Source: a bacterium 336/3 (GTDB taxonomy: Bacteria; Bacteroidota; Bacteroidia; Cytophagales; Thermonemataceae). Taken from it: DNA of 64,000 nt. The translations under genes and the position numbers were made by a program. Numbering within the stretch: position 1 is the stretch's first letter; every line of letters begins with the position of its first letter. Positions 52,305 through 61,705 of the stretch are shown in pieces. The notes beneath the pieces are model-generated. The model was not told the DNA's origin. It searched no databases and saw only the letters and a list, made by a program, of their open reading frames with translations. Location: assembly GCA_001281695.1 (NCBI GenBank), contig LJIE01000001.1, positions 1,750,586 through 1,814,585 on the forward strand. The letters run 5' to 3'.

Positions 52305-54119
52305 ATGGCAGAAACAAATAATTTATCTCATTATGGTCTTGTTGCTAGATGTGTTATAACTGCTAATGGAACAGAAATTAGCGAGGCTAAATACCCTGTT
52401 TTAAAAATGGAAATACATAAAGAAATGTTTAAAGTTCCTTATGCATTTTTGGAATTTAAAGATGGTGGTAGGGCTGAAGCTGATACATATAATGCAGGAG
52501 ATACAGAAAGTTTTGCTATTGGTAGTGAAATAGTAATAAAACTAGGTGATGCTGATAAACAAGTGCAATTATTTAAAGGGGTAATTACCAAACAAGCTTT
52601 TAAAGTAAGAAAAGGAGCATCTTATTTGCAATTGGAGTGTAAAGACAAAACCTTTAAAATGACTTATGGTAAGACTTATGATGTCATCAAAGAGAAAAAA
52701 GACAGTGATATTATAGGTGATATTTTAAGTAAACGTTATTCAGATATACAAAAAGATATAGCAAGTTTTGGAGCAGAAAGATTGAGTTTTTCTTTCAGTG
52801 AGGCAAGTGATTGGGATACAGTGATGATGCTTGCAGACTCTAATGGGAAATTGGCTATCATTGATGATGGCAAAATTACTATCAAAGATTTCGAAATGAA
52901 AGCCCCTAAATATAATATTTCTTTTGAAAAGGATATTATAGACATGACTTTGGATGCTGATATCAAAAGATATGCTGCTGAAGTAGAAACAAGAGCCTCA
53001 GACTCCAAAGAGCAAAAACACGAAGATTCTTCAGCTACACCCAAAAAATTTAAGTTTGGTGGAGAGAACTTTAAGCCTCAAGAATCTTTTGAGAAGGTTT
53101 TTGGTAGTACAACTCGTAAAGTTTATACACCTCAAAAAACACCTAAAGAATCCACGGATATAGCAAAGGCTTTGTATGTAAAGGCTCAATTGGCTCAATT
53201 TCAGGGTTCTATAAAAATAAGAGGTAATAACCAATTGAAAGTAGGCGATACCATTGAGGTAAAAGGATTGAATAAAACTTTCTCTGGTACACACTTCATC
53301 AGTGGTATTACACATACCATGGAAGAAAAGGATTGGAAAACGGAGTTGCAAATTGGACTTTCTGAAAAATGGTATTTGGATGATAAGCCAGCCATGTCTA
53401 ACAAAAATAATAGTACAGGAGGTTTACATATACCCATCAAAGGTTTGCATAATGCCAAAGTAGTAAGTATCCATAATGATAAAAATGGTTTTTACAGAGT
53501 AGAAGTACATATTTTGCATTTGCAAGAAGCGAACCAGACGATATGGGCAAGACCTGCTCAGTTTTATGCCTTTGAAAATGTAGGCTCATTCTTTATGCCA
53601 GAAGTAGGAAGCGAAGTAATTGTAGGTTTTATCAACGAAGACCCAGAACAAGCAGTTATTTTAGGCTGTTTGTACAACGAATCGTCTCATGCAGGTGGGT
53701 ATGTACCTGATGAGGATAACTCTAAGAAGGCAATTCTTACCAAAAGTGAGATGAAAATAGAGTTTAATGATAAAGAAAAGATATTCCAAATTCATACTAA
53801 AAATGGGAATGAAATAACTATCAAAGATGAAGATGACGAGGATACGATTTTGATTAAAGATAAACATGGCAATTTCATTAAAACAGGGAAATCGAAAATT
53901 AGCGTAAAGGCAGTAGAAGATTTTGAGTTGGAAGCAAAAAATATCTTGTTCAAAGCAGCTGAAAAAGTAACAATCAATGCAAAAGGAAATGATGCAATTG
54001 TGGTTACAGATAAAATTGAACAAAAAGCAAAAGGCAGTAAAATGGTTGTAGACGCTACATCAGAGTTTACAGCTGCAGCAATTTTGAAATTAAAAGGTTC
54101 ACAAACACATATCGGTTAG
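52305..54119 (+). CDS. VgrG-type spike protein (Afp8-like)
   Basis: The 604-residue protein is the central spike. Residues 1-340 form the gp27-like part (VLKMEIHKEMFKVPYAFLEFKDG; DTIEVKGLNKTFSGTHFISGITH). Residues 373-460 are the gp5-like OB-fold (AKVVSIHNDKNGFYRVEVHI; PEVGSEVIVGFINEDPEQAVILG). The end is a regular beta-prism or needle (about 480-604) with repeated strands such as KAEDFELEAKNILFKAAEKV-like VEDFELEAKNILFKAAEKV. There is no C-terminal toxin extension, so it is a structural spike, not an evolved VgrG. The PAAR tip gene begins five bases later. Confidence 0.93.
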   Translation: MAETNNLSHYGLVARCVITANGTEISEAKYPVLKMEIHKEMFKVPYAFLEFKDGGRAEADTYNAGDTESFAIGSEIVIKLGDADKQVQLFKGVITKQAFKVRKGASYLQLECKDKTFKMTYGKTYDVIKEKKDSDIIGDILSKRYSDIQKDIASFGAERLSFSFSEASDWDTVMMLADSNGKLAIIDDGKITIKDFEMKAPKYNISFEKDIIDMTLDADIKRYAAEVETRASDSKEQKHEDSSATPKKFKFGGENFKPQESFEKVFGSTTRKVYTPQKTPKESTDIAKALYVKAQLAQFQGSIKIRGNNQLKVGDTIEVKGLNKTFSGTHFISGITHTMEEKDWKTELQIGLSEKWYLDDKPAMSNKNNSTGGLHIPIKGLHNAKVVSIHNDKNGFYRVEVHILHLQEANQTIWARPAQFYAFENVGSFFMPEVGSEVIVGFINEDPEQAVILGCLYNESSHAGGYVPDEDNSKKAILTKSEMKIEFNDKEKIFQIHTKNGNEITIKDEDDEDTILIKDKHGNFIKTGKSKISVKAVEDFELEAKNILFKAAEKVTINAKGNDAIVVTDKIEQKAKGSKMVVDATSEFTAAAILKLKGSQTHIG

Positions 54120-54123
54120 GCTT

Positions 54124-54390
54124 ATGAAAATGGCAGCAAGAGTAGGAGATATAAACAATACAGGTGGTCCAATACTGATGGGGGCTACCACTGTAATGAT
54201 TGGAGGCAAACCTGCGGCAATTGCCACCAAAATGACTATCAATAATATGATGAATGGAGCACCAGACCCTATTGTGATGGGGTCTACAACAGTGCTTATT
54301 GAAAATATGCCAGCAGTAAGAGTAGGAGATCCCACAGCAGGAGGAGCAACAATTGCAATGGGATGTCCAACCGTTTTAATAGGAGGTTAA
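54124..54390 (+). CDS. PAAR-repeat spike tip protein (Afp10-like), no histidines
   Basis: The 88-residue protein has the three-fold PAAR pattern: ARVGDINNTGGPILMGATTV, DPIVMGSTTVLIENMPAVRVGDPT, and AMGCPTVLIGG. It should cap the spike as a sharp cone. Canonical PAAR proteins bind a zinc through three His and a Cys near the apex. This one has no histidine at all and a single Cys (MGCPTV), so the metal site is not the usual one. The start used is the ATG at 54124 (MKMAARV); the one at 54130 (MAARV) is equally possible. It is five bases behind the spike gene and four bases ahead of the gp25 gene. Confidence 0.9.
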   Translation: MKMAARVGDINNTGGPILMGATTVMIGGKPAAIATKMTINNMMNGAPDPIVMGSTTVLIENMPAVRVGDPTAGGATIAMGCPTVLIGG

Positions 54391-54394
54391 ATAT

Positions 54395-54817
54395 ATGGAA
54401 AATCATAAAAAAACATTTTTGGGAGTTGGATGGAAATTTCCACCATCATTCGATAAACAAGACAGATCTGTTAGAATGGTTTCTGAGGAAAAAGATATAG
54501 AAGAAAGTTTGAGAATACTTCTTTCTACGAAACCAGGTGAAAGAGTGTTAAATTTGGCATATGGTTGTGATATGCGTAGATTCTTATTTGAACCTATTGA
54601 TACTACCACCATCACACTGATGAAATCTACGATTGAGCAGGCTATTAATAACTACGAGCCACGTATTGAACTCAATGATGTCAATATTGAGCCTGATGAT
54701 GAAGAGCCAACACTCATTTATATTGATATAAATTATACAGTACAATTGACCAATACCCGTACCAATATGGTATTCCCTTACTATTTATTAGAAGGAACTG
54801 AAATTTTAGATAAATAA
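54395..54817 (+). CDS. gp25-like baseplate wedge protein (Afp9-like)
   Basis: The 140-residue protein is a GPW/gp25 lysozyme-like baseplate component, the part that seeds the sheath. It shows FLGVGWKFPPSF at the start, the core ESLRILLSTKPGERVLNLAYGCDMRRFLFEP, and the closing IYIDINYTVQLTNTR. The sequence E-R-x-L-N-P-x-Y-G-C usually marks this family; here the Pro is Leu (RVLNLAYGC). The length is normal. The gene lies four bases after the PAAR gene and 29 bases before the baseplate J gene. Confidence 0.93.
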   Translation: MENHKKTFLGVGWKFPPSFDKQDRSVRMVSEEKDIEESLRILLSTKPGERVLNLAYGCDMRRFLFEPIDTTTITLMKSTIEQAINNYEPRIELNDVNIEPDDEEPTLIYIDINYTVQLTNTRTNMVFPYYLLEGTEILDK

Positions 54818-54846
54818 CTATATTCTGAGTTTAAAATAAATAAGAT

Positions 54847-57800
54847 ATGTCTATTCTTGAAAATAATAGCCTCGAACTCATACAAAGGAAAAGCTCCATA
54901 CAAGAAGAACGATTTTACAAAGCCGTACAAAAGGACTATGTCAAGATAGATGAAAGAACACTCAAAGATCAATTAAACTTTTTATTAAAGTTTTCTAAAT
55001 TTATTAGGTATTATAATCTGAACAATCAACCAGAAGGAGATTGGTCAGATTTCTTAATTGATGAATTATTAGTTCTATCTAAAATATCTGAATACAAGCC
55101 TGAAGCTTTTGAAAGTGATTTTTCGAGTAATTTTCAGAAATCTCAATTTTTTGTAAAAGAGGAAAAGAAAATAAAATATATTACTAGAGCCACCAATATC
55201 ATCTATGAGCTTTCTATTCTGATTGATTCTTGGTTTAATGAGCTGAAAATTGTAGAGAATTTTACAGGAACAAGGCTTCCTATTCGAGATGAACTCTTCA
55301 ATATGATTTCATCAAAGCTCAAAGATGCTTTGGGAACACTTAAATTATATTCAGGACTTTACAAAGAAGCACTTTCTTTGCCTGCTTACGATTTCTCGAA
55401 TTTTAATTCTTTATGGGAATTAAAAAAAGAACCTTCTTTTGAACCCCTCAATTTTGAGTCTTTCAAGGAAAAATTTGAATATTTTTCTTATACACTCAAA
55501 AATGTATTTCAAATATTTTATGAGAATATCATATATCTGAAAAACCTCTCAGATATATATTTTGATAAATCTCTTTCAACAGATACCCATTTTCCGCATA
55601 TCTCTCTTTTGGTGGCGTTCTTACGCCTAATGGAAGTACCCAAAGATAATTTGAACAAAATTGCAGAAAAATATATTGAGTTTTACTACAAAGAGATATT
55701 AAAAGAAACTTATAAGCCCAGTACATTTGACCAAGTGTATTTGAGTTTTAAGACAAATGCCAATGTTACTTTCACAAATATCAATGAAAATGCTCTTTTT
55801 GTGGGTGGCAAAGGTGACCAAGGCGAAAATATTCTTTACAAAGCAGATGAGCAACTTCAGGTAAACAAAGCTGAAATCATGCAACTCAATACAGTATTTG
55901 CTGATATTAGTTTTATAAGTGTAAGAGGTTATCCTAAAAAGTTGATTTCTAATGTTTTATACAAAAATATTCCACTCAAAGATATTACACCTTCTGAAAC
56001 GCTAAAAGATAAAAAAGGTTATTCTGCATTTGGAGAAAATCAATCTGATAGAAGTTTGGATGAGCGTACAATGGAAAATGCAGAAGTGGGTTTTGCATTG
56101 TCTTCTTACAATTTGTTATTAAGCGAAGGACTTCGAGGAATAGCTGTGGACTTCTTTTTTACACAAGAATCTTTTGGATCTCTAGTAGAATATCTTTCTT
56201 TTGTGCAATATGGAACAGAAGATGCAGAAGAAGAAGTATTTGTAAAAGCATTTGTAGAAGCATTTGTGATTTATATTACTACAACGAAAGGATGGTTAAA
56301 GGTAGATAGATATGTGGTAACAAGAAAAGCAGAGAAGTTTCAGTTGACCGTTAAATTTGACTTATTGGAACATGAGCCTTCTGTAATAGCCTTCAATCCT
56401 CTATTACATCAAGGTAATTATGCTATAGATCAACCTGTTTTAAAAATTGTATTGAATAATAATTCATACATTTATCCATTCTCTCTGATGAATAAATTAG
56501 TTCTAGAAAGGATTCAGATTGAGGTAGATGTAAAAAATGTAAAAAATCTAAAATTATACAACGAAACAGGTACTTTGAGTGCAGAAGCTCCTTTTTACCC
56601 GTTCGGTACAAACCCTGCTTTGGGTTCATATTTTATTATTGGTAAAAATGAGATTTTTTATAAGTCATTAGAACACCTACAAGTTAATATCAAATGGTTT
56701 AATTTACCCAAAAACCCCAATGGTTTTATGGGTTATTATCAAGAATATAACTCTGATATTGATAATGCTTCGTTTCAAGCTAGGTTCTCTTCTTTAATAG
56801 GTGGAAGGTGGCTTCCTAATGAAGATAGCAAAGATGCTATGGTGTATCAACTATTTAAGACCAAACCTTCAGAAATTGGGGTAAAATCTGATACAGAAAC
56901 AGTGGCTAATGCCAGCTTACAATCAGATGTTAATTTTAAAATAGAGACATCTAGAATTAAACAACAAGCCAACTACACTGATATAAATAGTGAAACGAAC
57001 TATAGCAATTTAGTTTCAAGAGGATTTGTGAAATTAGAACTTATCAATCCTCCTGTGGCATTTGGACATTCTATTTTCCCTGCCATACTCTCAGAAGTAT
57101 TGATGGATAATGCTAAAAGTGGTATTATGAGTGGGCTTAGAAATAAATTGGTAGCCAATCAACCCAAACGCAATCAGCCTAATCAGCCTTATACGCCACA
57201 GATAGAAACTATTTCATTAGATTATAAATCATCAGAAACAATTCTTTTAGATAGTCGAGCTAAAAAGAATACTAATACAGAGAATACTGGCTGTTTCTTT
57301 CATATACATCCATTTGGAGAACATAAAATTTATCCAAATGCATATTACTTGACAACCAATTTATTGCCTGTAATAGATTACGAAGGGGCATTGTTGATAG
57401 GTTTTGATAAACTGGATTTGCCTCAATATGTATCTATTCTTGTAGAAATATCTGAAAGCTACACCGTTTCATCTGAAGAAGAACCCCCAGCATTGGAATG
57501 GAGTTACCTTGCCGATGACCAATGGCAATTACTTCCTGCCTCTAAAGTATTACAAGATGGTACAAATAGATTCTTAAAAACTGGTGTTATAGTGTTAGAA
57601 TTGCCAAGGGGCATGAAAAAAGATAATACCATTCTTAATAAAAATTATTATTGGTTACGTATTTCTGCATTGCAAAACGCAGAAAGAGCTGGTAAAATAA
57701 CAACCATCACTACACAAGTGCTAAAAGCTACATTGGTAGATGATTCTGTTAAGAAAGACCACTTAAACCAACCTTTATCTGCATTTAGTATCAAACGTTC

Positions 57801-58617
57801 ATATAGCGAATTAGAGGGTATTAGAAGCATTATACAGCCTTTAGAGTCTTTTGGTGGCATTCCAACTGAAACCAAAGAAAAGTTTTATACTCGCATTGCC
57901 GAATCCTTAAAACACAAAGGAAAAGCTATTACTCCTTGGGATTATGAAAGAATTATTTTAGAGAAATTTCCTGATTTACAAAGTGTAACCTGTTTACCTA
58001 ACATGACGAGCAGGTCATTGAGTACTGCGGGTAATGTACTCATAGTTGTGATTCCTTATCCTGATAAGAAAAGTGAAAATCAACTCGAACCACGAGCTAA
58101 TAGCGAACTTCTTTACGAAATCAAAAAATATATTGGTACATTTACTTCGTCTTTTGTAAAAATAGAAGTCCGTAACCCTGCATACGAGCGTATTCGTATA
58201 TTGTGTAAGGTGAAATTTAAAGATGGCTTTAGTTATGGATTTTATTCACAAAAACTCAATGACGAAATCAATAATTACTTGGCTGGTAGTCTTGTAGAAT
58301 CTAGAAAATCTGGACAATTAGGTGGAAGAATGAATATTTCAGATATTACCAGTTTTATTAGAACACTCAATTATGTTGATTTTATTACAGAGTTCTCTAT
58401 GATTCAGGTAGCACAAGATTTTAGAGGTAGATTTGTACTCATAGATACATCAAGAGAAGGAGATGAGAAGCCTTATTTGCAAGCAACCAAACCTTGGTCT
58501 GTGCTTGTGCCAATGGCAGAACATCAAATTAAACTCATTGATGACAAAGAAGAAATTAGAGCTAAACAAGCAGGTATTGATGACCTTGAATTAGGTTCAG
58601 ATCTGATTATCAACTAA
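54847..58617 (+). CDS. Large baseplate J-like wedge protein (Afp11-like)
   Basis: The 1256-residue protein is the main baseplate wedge protein. The J-like C-terminal part contains ESFGGIPTETKEKFYTRIAE and HKGKAITPWDYERIILEKFP, then GNVLIVVIPYP, the usual gpJ-type order. The middle (about 300-900) is beta-rich with irregular repeats, as in Afp11 and Pvc11. It is long compared with AFP11 (around 1000 residues), with an extra region before the J core. The Pvc16_N terminator gene follows after four bases. No signal peptide, in line with a particle assembled in the cytoplasm. Confidence 0.92.
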   Translation: MSILENNSLELIQRKSSIQEERFYKAVQKDYVKIDERTLKDQLNFLLKFSKFIRYYNLNNQPEGDWSDFLIDELLVLSKISEYKPEAFESDFSSNFQKSQFFVKEEKKIKYITRATNIIYELSILIDSWFNELKIVENFTGTRLPIRDELFNMISSKLKDALGTLKLYSGLYKEALSLPAYDFSNFNSLWELKKEPSFEPLNFESFKEKFEYFSYTLKNVFQIFYENIIYLKNLSDIYFDKSLSTDTHFPHISLLVAFLRLMEVPKDNLNKIAEKYIEFYYKEILKETYKPSTFDQVYLSFKTNANVTFTNINENALFVGGKGDQGENILYKADEQLQVNKAEIMQLNTVFADISFISVRGYPKKLISNVLYKNIPLKDITPSETLKDKKGYSAFGENQSDRSLDERTMENAEVGFALSSYNLLLSEGLRGIAVDFFFTQESFGSLVEYLSFVQYGTEDAEEEVFVKAFVEAFVIYITTTKGWLKVDRYVVTRKAEKFQLTVKFDLLEHEPSVIAFNPLLHQGNYAIDQPVLKIVLNNNSYIYPFSLMNKLVLERIQIEVDVKNVKNLKLYNETGTLSAEAPFYPFGTNPALGSYFIIGKNEIFYKSLEHLQVNIKWFNLPKNPNGFMGYYQEYNSDIDNASFQARFSSLIGGRWLPNEDSKDAMVYQLFKTKPSEIGVKSDTETVANASLQSDVNFKIETSRIKQQANYTDINSETNYSNLVSRGFVKLELINPPVAFGHSIFPAILSEVLMDNAKSGIMSGLRNKLVANQPKRNQPNQPYTPQIETISLDYKSSETILLDSRAKKNTNTENTGCFFHIHPFGEHKIYPNAYYLTTNLLPVIDYEGALLIGFDKLDLPQYVSILVEISESYTVSSEEEPPALEWSYLADDQWQLLPASKVLQDGTNRFLKTGVIVLELPRGMKKDNTILNKNYYWLRISALQNAERAGKITTITTQVLKATLVDDSVKKDHLNQPLSAFSIKRSYSELEGIRSIIQPLESFGGIPTETKEKFYTRIAESLKHKGKAITPWDYERIILEKFPDLQSVTCLPNMTSRSLSTAGNVLIVVIPYPDKKSENQLEPRANSELLYEIKKYIGTFTSSFVKIEVRNPAYERIRILCKVKFKDGFSYGFYSQKLNDEINNYLAGSLVESRKSGQLGGRMNISDITSFIRTLNYVDFITEFSMIQVAQDFRGRFVLIDTSREGDEKPYLQATKPWSVLVPMAEHQIKLIDDKEEIRAKQAGIDDLELGSDLIIN

Positions 58618-58621
58618 TAAT

Positions 58622-59167
58622 ATGATAGGAGAAACTTTAGAACAAATAGCGTTGGCTTTGAATGATTATTTGCAGGCCCGATTTTCGCAGTCAGGTGAAT
58701 TGGCTATACTTTCCAATATTACTAGACCTGATGGTACGCCTGCTATCGAAAATATGGATACAGTAGCCTTGACGCTCATTCATATACAAGAAGAAAGAGC
58801 TTTGCAAAGAGCTAATAAGTTTGAAACAGGAACAGCTCCTGTATATGTGAATTTGTATGTGTTGTTTTCAGCTCATTATACAGAAACAGGCTCTTACAGA
58901 CAAGCTCTTGACCACCTGACAGGTGTGATAGGCTTTTTTCAGTCAAATCCTGTACTGACTAAACAAAATGTACCAACTTTACCTGTAAGAGTTGAAAAAC
59001 TGATTCCTGAGTTTGTAAACCAAGAAATGCAAAATGCACATTTTGTTTGGTCTATGTTGGGAGCTAAACATGCTCCATCAGTAATGTATAAGATACGTAT
59101 GATTGTCGTAGATGATGAAATGGGATTCTCTCCATCTTTGTTTACAGGCTTAAGTTCCAATCCATAA
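58622..59167 (+). CDS. Pvc16_N (DUF4255) tube terminator protein (Afp16-like)
   Basis: The 181-residue protein matches DUF4255, the N-terminal domain of Pvc16/Afp16, which caps the sheath-tube at the end far from the baseplate. The start MIGETLEQIALALNDYLQARF and the central LTLIHIQEERALQRANKFE are recognisable, with YVNLYVLFSAHY and the end FVWSMLGAKHAPSVMYKIRM as in the family. The C-terminal extension seen in Afp16 is absent, so only this domain is present. The gene is four bases behind baseplate J and 17 bases before the unknown 59185 gene. Confidence 0.9.
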   Translation: MIGETLEQIALALNDYLQARFSQSGELAILSNITRPDGTPAIENMDTVALTLIHIQEERALQRANKFETGTAPVYVNLYVLFSAHYTETGSYRQALDHLTGVIGFFQSNPVLTKQNVPTLPVRVEKLIPEFVNQEMQNAHFVWSMLGAKHAPSVMYKIRMIVVDDEMGFSPSLFTGLSSNP

Positions 59168-59184
59168 ATATTTGCCTTTGGGTT

Positions 59185-60279
59185 ATGATGATAGATATTA
59201 ATTTTCAGTATTATCCTATATTTAGTGTAGAGCTTTCGCATGACTATTATAGTTCAGGTATTTTACCAAATACTACTTTTACGCCTTTACCAATAACAGA
59301 GACACTTTTACAAAAGTTAGGTTTTTTGTTTAGAGTGCAAGACAATAAATTTTATGTGCTCTATGACCAATTAGATGCTCAAAAAATTATTTATACTTTA
59401 GAAAATAACTATAAAAGTATAAAACTGTATTTTGCTATCAATCATAGCAATCCTTACTTTAATATTATCAGCAATTTGCCTTATACACATACTCAAAAAA
59501 TATATTTAAGTAATTCAACGAAGCAACCACATTTAACCAAAGAAAAACTCGTTTCTGAAAAAGATTTGATAGACTTTTTTGAGGTACGAAGCCTTTCCAG
59601 AAGTATCTCTGCAGATAAAAAAGTGACACTTAAAAAAGAAACAGGGGAAATAATATTAGAAGATATTGCAAAAAATATAGACTTTGAAAGAATAACAACA
59701 GGAGTCTATCATATTACTGTTGAAAAGGGGATTAATCAAAAAGCATTGTTGTTGAATCAGCCACAAGCTCGCTTGCCTTTGGCTTTTGTAGAAATAAATC
59801 TTTCTGAAGATTTTATAAAATCTATGATTACAAGCCTAAAAGCTGAAATATCTTTGAAAGCTGAAAATTATCAGATACATTTTACTACAAGAAAAGCATA
59901 TTGGAAATATTATTTTATCTCCAAACAAGCCAAAAATACTTCTGATGTCTATATCACAAAACATATCAATAGAGCATTGGGAGATGAAAAAAATGAAAAA
60001 ATAGGGAAATCAAAAGATACAGAAGATAAAGATAAACATAAGATATTCAAGCCCTCAGAAGAGGAAATATACAAAGGTGTAAAAGCTCAAGTTTTTATAT
60101 CACTAGAACAAATGCCTATTAAAGAGGCTTATGAAGAAGTGTTTAGCTTGAATTATAAAGTAAGTGGAGCAAGAGATAAATCTGGGGTGAGTTTACGAAG
60201 AGTTTTACCCACACCTAGCATGGATTTGATAGAAGTGAAAAATGGAAAAGAATATGTACCTATTATAGCTTATCTTTAA
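59185..60279 (+). CDS. Unknown protein of the injection cluster
   Basis: I do not recognise a family. The 364-residue protein has no signal peptide or TM segment. Its N-terminus is beta-rich (INFQYYPIFSVELSHDYYSS). The middle has a segment typical of a beta-sandwich or fibre-like shape (TTGVYHITVEKGINQ), and a lysine-rich region (about 268-285, GKSKDTEDKDKHK) separates it from the C-terminal part. It ends as the last plus-strand gene before a terminator. The position, after the Pvc16_N gene, suggests an accessory structural protein, perhaps a fibre, sheath decoration or tape-measure partner. The start could be either of two consecutive ATGs. Confidence is for a real gene, not for a function. 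Confidence 0.75.
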   Translation: MMIDINFQYYPIFSVELSHDYYSSGILPNTTFTPLPITETLLQKLGFLFRVQDNKFYVLYDQLDAQKIIYTLENNYKSIKLYFAINHSNPYFNIISNLPYTHTQKIYLSNSTKQPHLTKEKLVSEKDLIDFFEVRSLSRSISADKKVTLKKETGEIILEDIAKNIDFERITTGVYHITVEKGINQKALLLNQPQARLPLAFVEINLSEDFIKSMITSLKAEISLKAENYQIHFTTRKAYWKYYFISKQAKNTSDVYITKHINRALGDEKNEKIGKSKDTEDKDKHKIFKPSEEEIYKGVKAQVFISLEQMPIKEAYEEVFSLNYKVSGARDKSGVSLRRVLPTPSMDLIEVKNGKEYVPIIAYL

Positions 60280-60300
60280 TAAGCTATAATTTACTCTTTT

Positions 60301-60324
60301 GATGAAGCCCGAAAGGGCTTCATC
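60301..60324. terminator. Terminator between injection cluster and AAA+ ATPase genes
   Basis: A perfect 10-base stem (60301-60310 with 60315-60324) with a GAAA tetraloop lies 21 bases after the 59185 gene stop. It overlaps the stop codon of the minus-strand ATPase gene, so it can serve both convergent units. The T-run behind it on the plus strand is poor. Confidence 0.75.
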
Positions 60325-61654
60325 TATTAGGCGACCATATTTTACCCTCATGCTCTAAATGGGTTTGCAAAAGCCCAGCCACTTCATCATGGTCTAGATT
60401 TTGCATATTTTTTTCTAGCATCCATATTTTACAATACCTTGCAAAAGACCTGATGGAAGCTCCTGTATTATCTACTTTGGCTGCAAAATATTCAAAATTG
60501 ACATTTCCTAATTCAAGATCTTTGAAAGCTTCACACCAAATATCATAACGAGTATTAGCATCAGGAATAGGGAAAGGGACTCTGACATTGAACCTTCTGA
60601 CAAAAGCCTTATCCATATTTGGAAGTTTGTTGGTTGCCATGAAAATAATACCTTTGTGGTCTTCTATTCTTTGAAGTAAATAGGCAATTTCCTGATTTCC
60701 ATAACGATCATTGGCAGAGTTGTTTTCAGTTCTTTTCCCAAAGAGAGCATCTCCTTCATCAAAGAATAGAATCCAGTCTTTATTTCTAGCAATATCAAAT
60801 ATTTTTCCAATGTTTTTGGATGTTTCTCCCACCCATTTACTGACCACTTGTGAGAGGTCAATTCGATAAACAGGTTTTCCAAAATCTTTTCCAAAGAGAG
60901 CTACAGAGATACTTTTACCAGTTCCAGGCTCACCATGCAATAGAAATTTCATTCCTTTGGTAAATTTCTTGAAAGTAGGGTCTTGAACAATGGTATTATA
61001 GTTTCTCATCCAAGCAGAGATATCTTGGAGGTAGAAAGTAGTTCTTTCAGGGAGAATCAAATCATCCCAGTTTTCTTCGGTGGTATAAAGAGTAGCAGGG
61101 AAATCTTCAGAGTATTTAGGTAAAAAAGGTTCGTTTGAGGTAATTAAATGCAAAATCTCATCTGAAATTATCAATTTGCCATTTAATAATGAACTAGAAG
61201 ATATGTTAGAAGCATTTTTTTCAAAACTAATATACCCTTTATCTACAAGTTTTTTTATGGTTGAATAATTTTGAAAATACGATTTTCCTGTATCTTGAGG
61301 GTTTTCTGCCAATAAAAATAAAATTGTATAGCCTGAAGGAATAAAATTTGCTACAGAGGTTTCTTGAAATCGACCTAATGTTGTAATATTCTCCATTAAT
61401 AAGAAATCAATCAAATCAGGTTGTATATGAGGAATAACAGCAAGCATTAAAACAAGCCTTTCTTGTTCTGTTATATTGTTTTCAAGTAAAAAATTGCTAT
61501 ATGGAGTATCAAAATTTGATAATTCAGGGCTATTTAGAGTAGATACTTCATCCTCTTCAGACTTTAATAAATAAAGCTGACTTTTAATAACACTATAAAA
61601 CCAAAAGCTTTCTTGTTGGAAAAATTCATAAAATTTTTCTAAATTGTCATTCAT
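60320..61654 (-). CDS. AAA+ ATPase of the injection system (Afp15-like)
   Basis: The 444-residue protein is an AAA+ ATPase with an N-terminal helical domain (1-200) specific to this group. Walker A is GEPGTGKS (241-248), then YRIDLSQVVSKWVGETSKNI, Walker B ILFFDEGDALFGKRTE (near 290), sensor-1 MATN and the arginine finger region VRRFNVRVP. It corresponds to Afp15/Pvc15, which is needed for particle assembly. It is convergent with the structural genes and divergent from the hydrolase-like gene at 61706. A close paralogue lies at 11195-12592. The N-terminal domains differ far more than the cores, so they may recognise different clients. Confidence 0.93.
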   Translation of the reverse strand: MNDNLEKFYEFFQQESFWFYSVIKSQLYLLKSEEDEVSTLNSPELSNFDTPYSNFLLENNITEQERLVLMLAVIPHIQPDLIDFLLMENITTLGRFQETSVANFIPSGYTILFLLAENPQDTGKSYFQNYSTIKKLVDKGYISFEKNASNISSSSLLNGKLIISDEILHLITSNEPFLPKYSEDFPATLYTTEENWDDLILPERTTFYLQDISAWMRNYNTIVQDPTFKKFTKGMKFLLHGEPGTGKSISVALFGKDFGKPVYRIDLSQVVSKWVGETSKNIGKIFDIARNKDWILFFDEGDALFGKRTENNSANDRYGNQEIAYLLQRIEDHKGIIFMATNKLPNMDKAFVRRFNVRVPFPIPDANTRYDIWCEAFKDLELGNVNFEYFAAKVDNTGASIRSFARYCKIWMLEKNMQNLDHDEVAGLLQTHLEHEGKIWSPNR

Positions 61655-61677
61655 AATTGGATATGGAAATATATTTG
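61644..61677 (+). promoter_or_regulatory. Putative promoter of the cell-wall hydrolase-like gene
   Basis: A perfect -7 box TATATTTG lies at 61670-61677 and TTG at 61644-61646, with a long 23-base spacer. The ATG is at 61706. It overlaps the start of the divergent ATPase gene, so the two may share control. Confidence 0.42.
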
Positions 61678-61705
61678 AGCAAACTTATACAAATAATTTA
61701 AGATT

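Noticed and set aside
53031-54023. Minus-strand ORFs of up to 120 codons inside the spike gene
   Set aside because: Shadows of the VgrG reading frame: low-complexity Phe/Ile-rich peptides with no domain.
52305-54119. VgrG as a type VI secretion component
   Set aside because: No T6SS membrane complex genes (TssJ, TssL, TssM) or ClpV are present, and the neighbouring DUF5908, LysM hub, Pvc16_N and Afp15-like genes fit the extracellular system.
48577-60279. Cluster as a Myoviridae prophage
   Set aside because: There are no capsid, terminase, portal, integrase or lysis genes, and no attachment-site repeats were seen.
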